Source of the DNA: Streptococcus suis
GTDB lineage: Bacteria; Bacillota; Bacilli; Lactobacillales; Streptococcaceae
DNA length: 64,000 nt
Direction of reading: 5' to 3'
Assembly: GCF_902702775.1 (NCBI RefSeq)
Contig: NZ_LR738724.1
Location: forward strand, 1,240,001 to 1,304,000
This document shows positions 25,333-36,842 of this stretch, piece after piece (the first letter of the stretch is position 1; each line of letters begins with the position of its first letter). A program made the position numbers and the translations under genes. Under the pieces are notes generated by a model. It searched no databases, was not told the DNA's origin, and was given only the letters and a program-made list of their open reading frames with translations.

Positions 25333-25450
25333 AGAAATGATTTACATAAAGGACGAACGCATTATCTTTACTCCCGATAAGTTCGAATACGACATCACAG
25401 ACTACATTAGTGAGCTTATTGAAGAGTTAGAGAAACTCAAAAGGAGATAA
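25322..25450 (+). CDS. 42-residue protein in the SOS-like operon
   Basis: Reads MNVKEMIYIKDERIIFTPDK to ELEKLKRR. GAGGAGGATGAGAATTCCA precedes the ATG, and the end lies four bases before the polymerase gene start. Function unknown. The continuous coupling and good ribosome binding site make it likely to be translated. Confidence 0.65.
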   Translation: MNVKEMIYIKDERIIFTPDKFEYDITDYISELIEELEKLKRR

Positions 25451-25454
25451 CCCT

Positions 25455-26870
25455 ATGGGCTATATCGACTACTCTATAGAGCCTCAAAGTGACATAGCCT
25501 TTCTCGATATGAAGTCCTTTTACGCTTCGGTAGAGTGTGTGGATAGAGGATTGCATCCGCTCTACACATCATTATGCGTCATGAGCCGAGCAGATAATGC
25601 AGCAGGATTAATATTGGCTTCTTCTCCTATGTTTAAGAAAGTTTTCGGAAAAGCAAACGTAGGGCGTTCTTACGACTTACCGTTTGACATAAACACTCGT
25701 AAATTCAGCTACCAGAATGCGTGGAAACAGGGGATTGACGTAACACCAAAGTATAAATCTTTCATCGAACACTGGGCAAAGCGTACACTTATTGTTCCTC
25801 CACGCATGGACAGATATATTGAGAAGAATTTAGAGATTCAGCATATCTTTCAAGACTATGCCGCTCCAGATGATATTCTCCCCTATTCAATCGATGAAGG
25901 CTTTATTGACCTTACTAGCTCACTTTCTTACTTTATTTCTGATAAGTCAATGTCAAGGAAAGGTAAGTTAGATAATGTTTCGGCTATGATTCAGAGAGAT
26001 ATTTACCGTAAAACAGGTATTATCTCAACTGTGGGAATGAGTAATTCCAACCCTCTCCTAGCTAAACTAGCTCTTGATAATGAAGCTAAGAAAACCGCTA
26101 CAATGAGGGCTAACTGGTCATACCAAGATGTAGAAACTAAGGTATGGTCCATTCCGAAATTAACCGACTTTTGGGGAATTGGTAGTAAAACCGAGATTCA
26201 TTTACAAAAACTTGGTATTCATTCAATCAAAGAACTGGCCAATTTCAATCCTGATATTCTCAAAAAAGAATTCGGTAAAGTCGGTGTTCAGCTATGGTTT
26301 CATGCTAATGGTGTTGATGAGAGCAACGTCCATGAACCCTATAAACCAAAATCACGAGGATTGGGTAATTCTCAAGTACTTCCTAGAGATTACAGAACCC
26401 AAAGAGAAATTGAAATCGTATTAGCTGAAATGGCTGACCAAGTTGCTAACCGTCTTCGCTCGGCACATAAAAAAGCTACTGTCGTTTCTATTCATATTGG
26501 CTATTCTAGAACTGAGATGAAAAAATCAATTAATGCTCAGAAAAAAATTGACCCAGCAAATCTTCCAAAAACAATGGTTGGTCATGTACTTGAATTATTC
26601 CGAAAGAAATACACCTCTGGTGCAGTGAGGCAAATCGGTGTGTCTTATGGTGGCTTTGTAGATGAAAACTTTACTCTACTGTCACTTTTTGATGATGTAG
26701 AACAAATTGAAAAAGAAAATAGACTTCAGACAGCAATTGATGTTGTCAGAGAACAGTTTGGCTTTTTAGCTATTCAAAAAGGAACCGTCCTAACCGAAGG
26801 TTCCAGAAATATTGAACGCAGTAAACTTATCGGCGGTCATTCCGCTGGTGGATTGGAGGGATTAAAATGA
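25455..26870 (+). CDS. Y-family DNA polymerase, UvrX/UmuC-like
   Basis: A 471-residue translesion polymerase of the mobile-element UvrX type. The first catalytic block is AFLDMKSFYASVE (Asp18), the second YSIDEGFIDLT near residue 145; a helix-hairpin-helix follows (WGIGSKTEIHLQKLGIHSIK), then the little-finger domain. It copies damaged DNA and gives mutagenic tolerance to UV and similar damage. AAAGGAGATAACCCT precedes the ATG. It is transcribed with the HdiR-like repressor and overlaps the next gene by four bases. Confidence 0.93.
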   Translation: MGYIDYSIEPQSDIAFLDMKSFYASVECVDRGLHPLYTSLCVMSRADNAAGLILASSPMFKKVFGKANVGRSYDLPFDINTRKFSYQNAWKQGIDVTPKYKSFIEHWAKRTLIVPPRMDRYIEKNLEIQHIFQDYAAPDDILPYSIDEGFIDLTSSLSYFISDKSMSRKGKLDNVSAMIQRDIYRKTGIISTVGMSNSNPLLAKLALDNEAKKTATMRANWSYQDVETKVWSIPKLTDFWGIGSKTEIHLQKLGIHSIKELANFNPDILKKEFGKVGVQLWFHANGVDESNVHEPYKPKSRGLGNSQVLPRDYRTQREIEIVLAEMADQVANRLRSAHKKATVVSIHIGYSRTEMKKSINAQKKIDPANLPKTMVGHVLELFRKKYTSGAVRQIGVSYGGFVDENFTLLSLFDDVEQIEKENRLQTAIDVVREQFGFLAIQKGTVLTEGSRNIERSKLIGGHSAGGLEGLK

Positions 26871-27235
26871 TTGATCGTTCATACTTGCCATTTCAGTCAG
26901 CAAGAGAGTACCAGGATACAAAGATGCAAAAATGGATGGGCTTTTTCCTATCTGAGCATACATCAGCACTCTCAGATGATACAAACAAAGTAACGTACAT
27001 GTCAGATTTGTCACTAGAGAAGAAATTATTACTCCTCAGCCAAGTATACGCTGGACAGCTACACACGCGCATTTATGTGATTGAGAAAAACAAGCATGTT
27101 TCCTATACTGGGACTATACCAAGTCTGACCAAAGATTTCATTTTGATAAAAACTACAACAGGTCACATCAATTTGAAATTGAAAGATATTATGAGTATTG
27201 AACTTGTTGAGGAGGTGCATTATGAATCAGCTTGA
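26867..27235 (+). CDS. YolD-like protein
   Basis: A 122-residue protein with the motif DRSYLPFQSAREYQDTKMQK then WMGFFLSEHTSALS, found in proteins that follow UvrX-type polymerases in phages and mobile elements of Firmicutes (YolD-like group). It may be a functional analogue of UmuD-type accessory subunits, but this is not proven. ATGA overlap with the polymerase gene; 14-base overlap with the next gene. Confidence 0.8.
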   Translation: MIDRSYLPFQSAREYQDTKMQKWMGFFLSEHTSALSDDTNKVTYMSDLSLEKKLLLLSQVYAGQLHTRIYVIEKNKHVSYTGTIPSLTKDFILIKTTTGHINLKLKDIMSIELVEEVHYESA

Positions 27236-27521
27236 GTTTCAGCGTAATCACCTGCAAATGGACTATTACAGCGAGAGCTACCAAGATTTTGAACGTGACT
27301 TCTACCGCTACTCCAACATGAATATTCCATTAACCTTCCTGACCGATGATATCCTCAAAACAATGGCGACTTCACGTAAGAATTACTTTGTCCTGAATAA
27401 AGAGAAGTCTAAAGATAACCGCGATCACTTCTTCCTATTTGAGATAAGTACCATAGATGAGAATCCGCTAATCTACCGCTATTCTTACAAGAATACAACA
27501 ACTTACTTAGCACAAAAATAG
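27222..27521 (+). CDS. DUF5960-like protein
   Basis: A 99-residue protein starting MNQLEFQRNHLQMDYYSESY, rich in Tyr and Phe. Matches my recollection of the DUF5960 family, common at this place in streptococcal mobile elements; function unknown. GAGGAGGTGCATT precedes the ATG. Last gene of the repressor-UvrX operon. Confidence 0.75.
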   Translation: MNQLEFQRNHLQMDYYSESYQDFERDFYRYSNMNIPLTFLTDDILKTMATSRKNYFVLNKEKSKDNRDHFFLFEISTIDENPLIYRYSYKNTTTYLAQK

Positions 27522-27551
27522 GAGCAGTTCGATTTACTGTTCCCATTTTTT
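27521..27551 (+). terminator. Terminator of the UvrX operon
   Basis: GGAGCAGT pairs with ACTGTTCC (one G-T pair) around a seven-base loop, followed by CATTTTTTATG. Confidence 0.75.
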
Positions 27552-27572
27552 ATGATATAAAAATTTGATTAA

Positions 27573-27895
27573 TCAATAACTGTCGACCCAAGTCTCCCCA
27601 GGTCCTAGATCAAAACCATTTTCTTTTGCTGTTGCAATCTTCTCAGGGGAAGGTTTCCATCCAATAGGTAGTTTCCTGATATGTTTTCTTTTAAATTTTT
27701 ATGACCTACCTGAACAATACCTTTTTGCTCCCCAACAGGTTTTGAAAAAGAAAATGCTCCCCTAGTTTTTGCCCGACAAACTTGTATACCCATTACCTTT
27801 GTATCCTTATTAAAAGCAACAAGTACATGTGCAGGGTATTCTAAAGCTTGGACAATTCCTTTACTAAATGTAACAAAGTTCTTGTTCACCGTCAT
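27573..27895 (-). pseudogene. Frameshifted small protein of a mobile-element family
   Basis: The frame starts MTVNKNFVTFSKGIVQALEY and reads normally to VQVGHKNLK. From about 27690 the sensible reading continues in another frame as RKLPIGWKPSPEKIATAKEN, then GFDLGPGETWVDSY, ending at a TGA at 27573-27575. In the first frame the C-terminus becomes NYLLDGNLPLRRLQQQKKMV and stops at 27605. One missing T in the AATTTAAA run near 27694-27697 would restore a single frame. The protein resembles small conserved proteins of streptococcal mobile elements; function unknown. Confidence 0.6.
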
Positions 27896-27925
27896 GCTAT
27901 AATCTGATGAGTAACGTATTACGAA

Positions 27926-28450
27926 TTATTTCTTCAAATCTGTAATCAACATTCCAAATACGAAGCTATCTGTCCATTCACCCTTATTCCAATAATCCTT
28001 TATGAAATGTGCTTCCTGTCTCATCCCAAGGTTTTGACATAATTTTTTAGAGGCTATGTTTCTAGCATCTAAATTTGCTTGAATTCTATGAATATTATAT
28101 TCAGCAAATAATTTTTTTATTACGGCTTCAACCGATTCATTTGCATAACCTTTCCCAGAAAATTTTGGGTTAAATACAAATCCAATCTCTACAGTTTGTT
28201 TCATGCCTGTATACCAAACGGATATATCACCAATAACCTTTTTATCCAATACTACAGCAAGATTTAAGCTCGAGTTCTCCTCTAATTTGTTATTTTTAAT
28301 TTTCTTTTCGAACTCTTCTTTATCTTCAGTATTCCATTCATCTTCTAAAAGGTATCTACATACATCTGCATCAGTATAAATTTCAAAAGTATCTTCGATA
28401 TCATCTGATCTAAACGGTCGTATATTTAATCGCTTTGTGTTCAATATCAT
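27926..28450 (-). CDS. GNAT-family acetyltransferase (RimJ/RimL-like)
   Basis: A 174-residue acetyl-CoA-dependent acetyltransferase. The start MILNTKRLNIRPFRSDDIED is typical of RimL-type GNATs. The acetyl-CoA loop is NPKFSGKGYANESVEAVIKK near residue 95, and the motif NIASKKLCQNLGMRQEA ends the fold. The substrate is not predictable: a protein N-terminus or a small molecule. AGGAGAAGATAA precedes the ATG. It stands alone between the mobile-element genes and rlmD, and may be cargo. Confidence 0.88.
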   Translation of the reverse strand: MILNTKRLNIRPFRSDDIEDTFEIYTDADVCRYLLEDEWNTEDKEEFEKKIKNNKLEENSSLNLAVVLDKKVIGDISVWYTGMKQTVEIGFVFNPKFSGKGYANESVEAVIKKLFAEYNIHRIQANLDARNIASKKLCQNLGMRQEAHFIKDYWNKGEWTDSFVFGMLITDLKK

Positions 28451-28537
28451 TTATCTTCTCCTGCTGTTTTCCCATTAATTTTCTACATCTTAATTATACT
28501 AAAATTCTGCGCTATTATATCATACCCTCAAAGTCTT

Positions 28538-28630
28538 TTACCAATCACAAAAAGCCATATCAAATCTTTCAAAAGTACTTTGTTTTCCGCAATTAGTGCA
28601 GTTTGTTTTTGTTAAAAAAATTGTTGTCAT
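28538..28630 (-). CDS. Possible 30-residue CxxC peptide or gene remnant
   Basis: ATG at 28630 with GAGGAAAAGTAGA upstream; the frame has NCTNCGKQSTFERFDMAF and ends CDW. One zinc-knuckle-like CxxC. It could be a real small protein or the 5' end of a lost gene. Confidence 0.3.
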   Translation of the reverse strand: MTTIFLTKTNCTNCGKQSTFERFDMAFCDW

Positions 28631-28939
28631 TCTACTTTTCCTCTTCATCATTAATAAGTAAGCAACTTGCTCTCACTTATTATATTCGCAAGTCAAAATA
28701 AATTTTCGAATTTTTTTCAAAAAAAGTTAAGTTGTATTGTATCAATTTCAGAACTCACACTTCATTCGCCCATTCAGGCGATATTAGAGGTGGGTACGTT
28801 TTCTATTCCCACAAACTCCTTGTCAATGGAAACAAACACGTCCCCACAGGGTAAATGGAAATAGAAACTGAAAATTTCTAGCTATCACTTCTACACACTC
28901 CAAAAAATTCCTCACTCTGATACTTCCCCACCTCAATAC

Positions 28940-28964
28940 AAAAAGCCTTGTCTCCAAGGCTTTT
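28940..28964. terminator. Hairpin with T tract
   Basis: AAAAGCCTTG (28941-28950) pairs with CAAGGCTTTT (28954-28963 region) around a tct loop; A and T runs on both sides allow function in either direction. Confidence 0.7.
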
Positions 28965-28989
28965 CATTATCCCTTTCGTTCAAAGGTTT

Positions 28990-29037
28990 CTAAGCTTTTA
29001 CGAGCAGTCCAACACACTCTATATGATGCGTATTTGG
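28990..29037 (-). pseudogene. Remnant of an RlmD-type methyltransferase C-terminus
   Basis: Leftward, the bases read LPNTHHIECVGLLVKA and stop, parallel to the true rlmD end [17 protein letters not shown]. The 20 bases 29018-29037 match 29134-29153 inside rlmD at 19 of 20 positions. It is probably an attachment-site remnant or the tail of a lost paralogue. Confidence 0.7.
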
Positions 29038-29102
29038 GAGTTCCAAGGTCCTGTGGACCTTGGAAGCAGCTTGCCCAAAAACGAGAGAGCAAGCTGGACA
29101 AT

Positions 29103-30527
<1,425 letters not shown>

Positions 30528-31850
30528 TTAACGCAAGCCTAACTCAGCCAAGCGCTGCTGGTATTTTTCAAAATCAACACGAAGAGCCATACCACCATAC
30601 ATATCATAGTCGTCAATCCAGTCTCCATTTTCTGGGATTGTAACACGTTCGATACCATTTGCCGCATCCAATAGAAGGCCTGGTCCCTGTAGCCACATAA
30701 AGCTTTGTGGCACTGTTGTCGGAGTCATCGCCACAACCTTACCTATAGCTTCGGAGCCAGAGAATAGTTTCATTGGATTTTTAGCCTGTGTCATAACAGC
30801 AGATAACACTTCCTGTTGACGTCTCGTACGACCAAAATCACCTTCATCATCCGAACGATAGCGCGCGTAGTTAAGCAAGGTCTTACCATCCATCTGCTGT
30901 ACACCGACCTGAATCGTTTGATAAGCAGGAGCATTTTCTTCCAGCTGTAAATCATTCGGCACTTCTACTGAGCTAACGACTTCACCATTAATAGTTGAAA
31001 ACTGTGCATCAATCGTTACACCCTCAGGGAAAAGTGTATCAATCGTTGTCGCAAAGGTTGCAAAATCCACCATCGCATAGTACTTGACATCGATGTCAAA
31101 ATTATTCTTCAACGCCTTCCGAACTTCTTCAGCCCCTTGCTGATTATCCTGTTCTCCCAAAGTATAGGCAGTATTGAGTTTATATTCATATCCCTCAATA
31201 TCCACCAAGGTATCCCGCATAAAGCTAACAAGTTTGATTTTGTTATCCGTGTTATTCACATTTAGAACCATGATGGTATCCGTTCGAGTTTCACCTGAGC
31301 TTTCGCCAACACGACCGTCTGTTCCCAAAATTAAAATATTTGTCCCATTCGATGTATCTACGCCGTTGAAGACCTCAGCTACTGGCTTCTCACTCACGCT
31401 ATTCATACCTTTGAAAAAACTATAGCCCATCGCTACAATCACTAGCGCTATAGCAAGCAATACGAAACCAATAAGGCGCTTGAAACCACCCTTTTTACGA
31501 GCTTTTTTAGGTTTAGGTACTTTCGCTTTGGGCTCGATACGAGGAGACTGAAACCGTTGAGGTTTGGTTTGTCTTGCTTTTCTGGATCTACGTTCAGGAT
31601 AGCGAGGCAACAGTTCCTCTTGCTCATCATCCTCTTCAAAATAATCTTCCTCGAAGTCATCTTCGTAAGCCGTTGGTGTGAAGCTACGTAGAGATTGCCT
31701 TGGACTTCCATGCCGTTCTCTCAGCTCTTTTTTATATAATAGATAATCCAACTCACGACTTTCTTTGTCATTTAAGTAGTGGATATTTTTTTGCAAATAA
31801 TCTAACCTCAATTGTTCATGATGGGTTAGGATATTATTGTTTTTATTCAT
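30528..31850 (-). CDS. LytR-CpsA-Psr (LCP) family cell-wall glycopolymer ligase
   Basis: A 440-residue membrane protein. A long charged cytoplasmic N-terminus (about 145 residues, with acidic and basic clusters) is followed by one membrane helix (LIGFVLLAIALVIVAMGYSF) and an extracellular LCP domain: ILGTDGR, TRTDTIMVLNVN, MRDTLVDIEGYEYKLNTAY, later LNYARYRSDDEGDFGRTRRQ. LCP enzymes attach anionic or rhamnose polymers to peptidoglycan. It lies at the end of the aroA-aroK-pheA operon, the same place as psr in pneumococci. AGGATGAAGACAG precedes the ATG. Confidence 0.93.
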   Translation of the reverse strand: MNKNNNILTHHEQLRLDYLQKNIHYLNDKESRELDYLLYKKELRERHGSPRQSLRSFTPTAYEDDFEEDYFEEDDEQEELLPRYPERRSRKARQTKPQRFQSPRIEPKAKVPKPKKARKKGGFKRLIGFVLLAIALVIVAMGYSFFKGMNSVSEKPVAEVFNGVDTSNGTNILILGTDGRVGESSGETRTDTIMVLNVNNTDNKIKLVSFMRDTLVDIEGYEYKLNTAYTLGEQDNQQGAEEVRKALKNNFDIDVKYYAMVDFATFATTIDTLFPEGVTIDAQFSTINGEVVSSVEVPNDLQLEENAPAYQTIQVGVQQMDGKTLLNYARYRSDDEGDFGRTRRQQEVLSAVMTQAKNPMKLFSGSEAIGKVVAMTPTTVPQSFMWLQGPGLLLDAANGIERVTIPENGDWIDDYDMYGGMALRVDFEKYQQRLAELGLR

Positions 31851-31861
31851 CTGTCTTCATC

Positions 31862-32689
31862 CTAGCTGGTCATATAGACCAGGTAATTCCCTAGTACTTT
31901 ATAGGTTATGTCTAAACTAGTCAATTCTTTTTGAGAATAGGCTAATAATTCCTCAGACTGATTATCAAGATCCAGTATGAAAAAATACTCACCCAAAGCC
32001 GTTTTCAGGGGTCGGCTTTCTATTTTTGTTAAGCTGATTCCTCTCCATGAGAAAACAGACATGGCCTTATACAAGGCTCCTGGCAGGTTATCTGGCAATG
32101 TCAGTGCAAGACTGACTTTTTTAGCTACTTGTTCCAGTGCAATAGACGGAGCCTTATCCCCCAAAATCCAAAAGCGTGTAAAATTCTCGCTAATTTCCTG
32201 GATGTCTTGCGCAATTACCTCCAGTCCATATTCAACTGCTGCCGCTTGCGGAGCAATTGCCGCGAATGGTTGTTCAGGGTGTTCTGCCACAAAGCGAGCA
32301 GCATAGGCTGTACTAGCTGTTATTTCAATACGAGCCTGAGGAAAATGTTCCTGAATATATTTCTTCCCCTGAGCAATTGCCTGCGGATGAGAATAGATAA
32401 CCTCTACAGCTTTATCGGCACTCGTGGCTAACAGTTGTTGGGCAATCGGTTGAACAATCTCTGCAACCGCATGAATCTCCGCCTGATGAAAGAGATAGTC
32501 AATCGTTTCATGAACACTACCTTCAATCGAGTTCTCTACTGGAATAACGGAATAGGTAACTTCCCCCGTTTCGTAGGCCTTGATAACCTCTGTAATCGTT
32601 TCAAAAGCCTGCAAATCCGCAGTCGGAAAGGCCTGCTGGGCCACTTGATGTGTAAAAGAACCACGAGGTCCTAGATAGGCTACTTGCAT
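31862..32689 (-). CDS. pheA: Prephenate dehydratase
   Basis: A 275-residue monofunctional enzyme converting prephenate to phenylpyruvate for phenylalanine synthesis. The catalytic domain starts VAYLGPRGSFTHQVA, with SVIPVENSIEGSV near 50 and the catalytic NFTRFWILG near 168. An ACT domain (NLPGALYKAMSVFSWRGISL then TKIESRP) follows for feedback inhibition by Phe. Its ATG overlaps the end of aroK by ten bases. No chorismate mutase domain is fused. Confidence 0.95.
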   Translation of the reverse strand: MQVAYLGPRGSFTHQVAQQAFPTADLQAFETITEVIKAYETGEVTYSVIPVENSIEGSVHETIDYLFHQAEIHAVAEIVQPIAQQLLATSADKAVEVIYSHPQAIAQGKKYIQEHFPQARIEITASTAYAARFVAEHPEQPFAAIAPQAAAVEYGLEVIAQDIQEISENFTRFWILGDKAPSIALEQVAKKVSLALTLPDNLPGALYKAMSVFSWRGISLTKIESRPLKTALGEYFFILDLDNQSEELLAYSQKELTSLDITYKVLGNYLVYMTS

Positions 32690-33171
32690 AAAATTTTCCT
32701 TACTACTTGTTCTGGATTCAGTTTATCTGTATCGATTACAGTATCGGCTAAACCTTGATAAAGTGCCATTCGTTCACGATAAAGGGCTTCAAACTCTTCC
32801 TTACTACACTGTAAAAAGAGAGGTCTTTGCGACTGTCTATCCTTACGAATTCTCTGATAGGAAACTTCAAAGGAGGCAGTAAGAAGTACATTGTCCTCCC
32901 TATTTGCCAACAGCAATTTCCTGTTTACTTCAGATTTAATCACACCACCACCAGTTGACACGATACAATTACTAGGTAAGTCCAGCAATTCTTTCAACAC
33001 CTCTGTCTCCAGTTGTCTAAACGAAGCCTCTCCTTCAAGACTGAAATAGTCAGCAATAGGCATACCAATCCGTTCTTCAATGATATGGTCCATATCGTAA
33101 ACGGGGAGATTTAACAAATGTGCTGTTGTTGTTTTTCCAACTCCCATAAATCCAAGTAAAACGATTGGCAT
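32680..33171 (-). CDS. aroK: Shikimate kinase
   Basis: A 163-residue P-loop kinase that phosphorylates shikimate at the 3-hydroxyl. Walker A is GFMGVGKTT (residues 7-15), the shikimate-binding YDMDHIIE and GEASFRQLE follow, then STGGGVI, and the lid arginines are in RQSQRPLF. It follows aroA by eight bases with AGGAGA as ribosome binding site, in the leftward aroA-aroK-pheA operon. Confidence 0.95.
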   Translation of the reverse strand: MPIVLLGFMGVGKTTTAHLLNLPVYDMDHIIEERIGMPIADYFSLEGEASFRQLETEVLKELLDLPSNCIVSTGGGVIKSEVNRKLLLANREDNVLLTASFEVSYQRIRKDRQSQRPLFLQCSKEEFEALYRERMALYQGLADTVIDTDKLNPEQVVRKILCK

Positions 33172-33179
33172 ACATTCTC

Positions 33180-34646
<1,467 letters not shown>

Positions 34647-34701
34647 TTACTGTAAATTTCACACAAAATCATGAATATTGGTTTTAAATTCTTAAAAATA
34701 A

Positions 34702-34710
34702 TGGTATAAT
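34702..34710 (+). promoter_or_regulatory. Extended -10 promoter of the DAHP synthase genes
   Basis: TGGTATAAT carries a TG-extended -10; no good -35 is found at 17 bases. The predicted start lies about 10 bases before the ATG at 34725. Confidence 0.6.
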
Positions 34711-34742
34711 TGAGAAATCTATAAATGAAAGAGGAAGACCTA

Positions 34743-35762
34743 TTGTTTACACCAATCAGCGAAAAAATTGACATCAATCAAGTACGAGAACATTCAAAAC
34801 TTTCTCCAGAAACACTTGCTAAAAAACAAGCTCGTGACCGTGAACTTGAAGCTATCTTAAAAGGTGAAGATGATCGTCTTCTCCTAGTAATTGGGCCATG
34901 TTCTTCTGACAATGAAGAGGCTGTCTTAGATTATGCTCACCGCTTGGCCAAGCTCCAAGAAGAGGTCAAAGATAAAATTTTCATGGTCATGCGCGTCTAT
35001 ACTGCCAAGCCACGTACCAATGGTGATGGTTATAAAGGACTCATGCACCAACCAGATACAGATGCTGCACCAAGCCTCATCAACGGAATCAAAGCAGTTC
35101 GTAACCTCCACTATCGTGTCATTACGGAAACAGGTTTAACTACTGCTGACGAGATGCTCTATCCTGAAAACCTGCCTTTGGTTGATGACTTGGTTTCCTA
35201 CATCGCTATCGGAGCTCGTTCGGTTGAAAATCAGCAGCACCGCTTTGTAGCGTCAGGCATCGATGTTCCAACAGGCTTGAAAAATCCAACATCTGGTAAC
35301 CTCAAAGTCATGTTCAACGGTCTTTTTGCTGCTCAGAAGAAGCAATCCTTCCTCTTCAACAATACTGAAGTTGAAACATCTGGCAATCCACTTGCTCACG
35401 TTATCCTTCGTGGCGCAGTCAATGAAAATGGTAAATACCTACCAAACTATTACTATGATAATCTTCTAGAAACCATTGAGCTCTATGACCAATTTGGCTT
35501 GAAAAATCCATTTATTATTATCGATACCAACCATGACAATTCTGGGAAAAATTATTTGGAACAAATCCGTATCGTCCGTCAAACCTTAATCAACCGTGAC
35601 TGGAACGAATCCATTCGTAACTACGTTCGCGGCTTCATGATTGAATCCTACATTGAAGACGGTCGCCAAGACAATCCAGATGTCTATGGAAAATCCATCA
35701 CAGACCCTTGCTTAGGCTGGGAAAAAACACAAGAACTCATCCGAGAAATTTACAACAGATAG
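34743..35762 (+). CDS. DAHP synthase, copy 1
   Basis: A 339-residue class I (AroFGH-type) 3-deoxy-D-arabino-heptulosonate-7-phosphate synthase, first step of the shikimate pathway. Motifs: LLVIGPCSSDN near residue 45, MRVYTAKPRTN, GARSVENQQHRFVASG, and IIDTNHDNSGKNY (metal and phosphate ligands). The TTG at 34743 is preferred because GAGGAAGACCTA lies just upstream; an in-frame ATG six codons earlier (34725) would have no ribosome binding site. It is a tandem paralogue of the next gene. Confidence 0.92.
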   Translation: MFTPISEKIDINQVREHSKLSPETLAKKQARDRELEAILKGEDDRLLLVIGPCSSDNEEAVLDYAHRLAKLQEEVKDKIFMVMRVYTAKPRTNGDGYKGLMHQPDTDAAPSLINGIKAVRNLHYRVITETGLTTADEMLYPENLPLVDDLVSYIAIGARSVENQQHRFVASGIDVPTGLKNPTSGNLKVMFNGLFAAQKKQSFLFNNTEVETSGNPLAHVILRGAVNENGKYLPNYYYDNLLETIELYDQFGLKNPFIIIDTNHDNSGKNYLEQIRIVRQTLINRDWNESIRNYVRGFMIESYIEDGRQDNPDVYGKSITDPCLGWEKTQELIREIYNR

Positions 35763-35771
35763 GAAAATACT

Positions 35772-36797
35772 ATGGGAATCCACAAACGTAGCACCAGTTT
35801 AGACATTGATAAAGTAAAGGAACTTTCCAAGTTAGAAGGAGAATTTCTAGCTGCAAAAAATCAGCGCGATGAAGAACTGAAAAGAATTATCCGAGGTGAA
35901 GATGACCGTCTGCTCTTGGTTATCGGCCCTTGCTCATCAGATAATGAAGAGGCCGTTCTAGAATATGCACGTCGTCTCTCTAAGCTTCAAGAGGAAGTCA
36001 AAGATAAAATCTTCATGGTCATGCGGGTTTACACAGCTAAACCACGTACCAATGGGGAAGGCTATAAAGGACTGGTTCATCAGCCAGATACTTCTAAATT
36101 ACCAGACCTCATTAACGGAATTGCAGCCGTTCGTAATTTGCATTACCGTGTCATTACTGAGACCGGACTCACAACTGCTGATGAAATGCTCTACTCTGCC
36201 AACTACCCTCTTGTGGAAGACTTGGTGTCCTACCATGCTATCGGAGCACGTTCGGTTGAAGACCAAGAACACAGATTTGTTGCATCAGGTGTCGATATGC
36301 CAACTGGTATGAAAAACCCAACTTCTGGTAATTTGACCGTTATGTTCAATGCTATCTACGCCGCACAAAACAAACAGAACTTTATTTACCGCGATGCAGA
36401 AGTTGATACAGATGGCAACCCTCTAGCTCATGCTATCCTTCGTGGTGCCAATACTGAAAAGGGCGGTTATGAGCCAAACTACTACTATGATATTCTCTTG
36501 AAAACCATCAAACAGTATGAACAATTTGGTCTTAAAAATCCATTTATCGTAATTGATACCAACCACGACAATTCTGGTAAAAACTACCTGGAACAAATCC
36601 GTATCGTCCGTCAGACCCTCATCAACCGTGATTGGAATGAATCCATTCGCAAATATGTCCGTGGTTTCATGATTGAATCCTACTTAGAAGACGGCCGTCA
36701 AGATAGCCCTGAGGTATTCGGCAAATCCATTACCGATCCTTGCTTAGGTTGGGAAAAAACGGAAGCTCTGATTCGTGAAATTCATCAAACTGTCTAA
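35772..36797 (+). CDS. DAHP synthase, copy 2
   Basis: A 341-residue paralogue of the preceding gene with the same active-site motifs and very long shared stretches (for example from KNPF to RIVRQTLINRDWNESIR). The N-terminal 30 residues differ most, which is where feedback specificity often differs. Tandem pairs of this type occur in other streptococci and may respond to different aromatic amino acids. AGGAAAATACT precedes the ATG. aroE and aroB follow. Confidence 0.92.
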   Translation: MGIHKRSTSLDIDKVKELSKLEGEFLAAKNQRDEELKRIIRGEDDRLLLVIGPCSSDNEEAVLEYARRLSKLQEEVKDKIFMVMRVYTAKPRTNGEGYKGLVHQPDTSKLPDLINGIAAVRNLHYRVITETGLTTADEMLYSANYPLVEDLVSYHAIGARSVEDQEHRFVASGVDMPTGMKNPTSGNLTVMFNAIYAAQNKQNFIYRDAEVDTDGNPLAHAILRGANTEKGGYEPNYYYDILLKTIKQYEQFGLKNPFIVIDTNHDNSGKNYLEQIRIVRQTLINRDWNESIRKYVRGFMIESYLEDGRQDSPEVFGKSITDPCLGWEKTEALIREIHQTV

Positions 36798-36842
36798 TTC
36801 TTTCCTTAATTTTTTATAGGATAAATAATTTGGAGGTAAGCT

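Larger units (their letters stand above)
28451..29102. other. Probable element border: 650-base gap with remnants
   Basis: No full gene lies here. It holds a 30-codon frame with a CxxC motif (28538-28630), a nested hairpin (28653-28681), a terminator (28940-28964), a remnant of an RlmD-type C-terminus (28990-29037) and two adjacent perfect hairpins (29041-29065 and 29068-29096). The mixture of debris, together with the change from phage to housekeeping genes, marks this as the likely border of the integrated element. Confidence 0.6.

Noticed and set aside
1..28450. Integrative conjugative element instead of prophage
   Set aside because: Terminase subunits, P4/D5-type primase, family A polymerase and HNH packaging nuclease are phage genes, and no relaxase, VirB4 or coupling protein is seen in the window. 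The missing left part could still change the picture.
28651..28690. Hairpin AATAAGT/ACTTATT as a terminator
   Set aside because: The stem is short and has no T tract directly after it on either strand.
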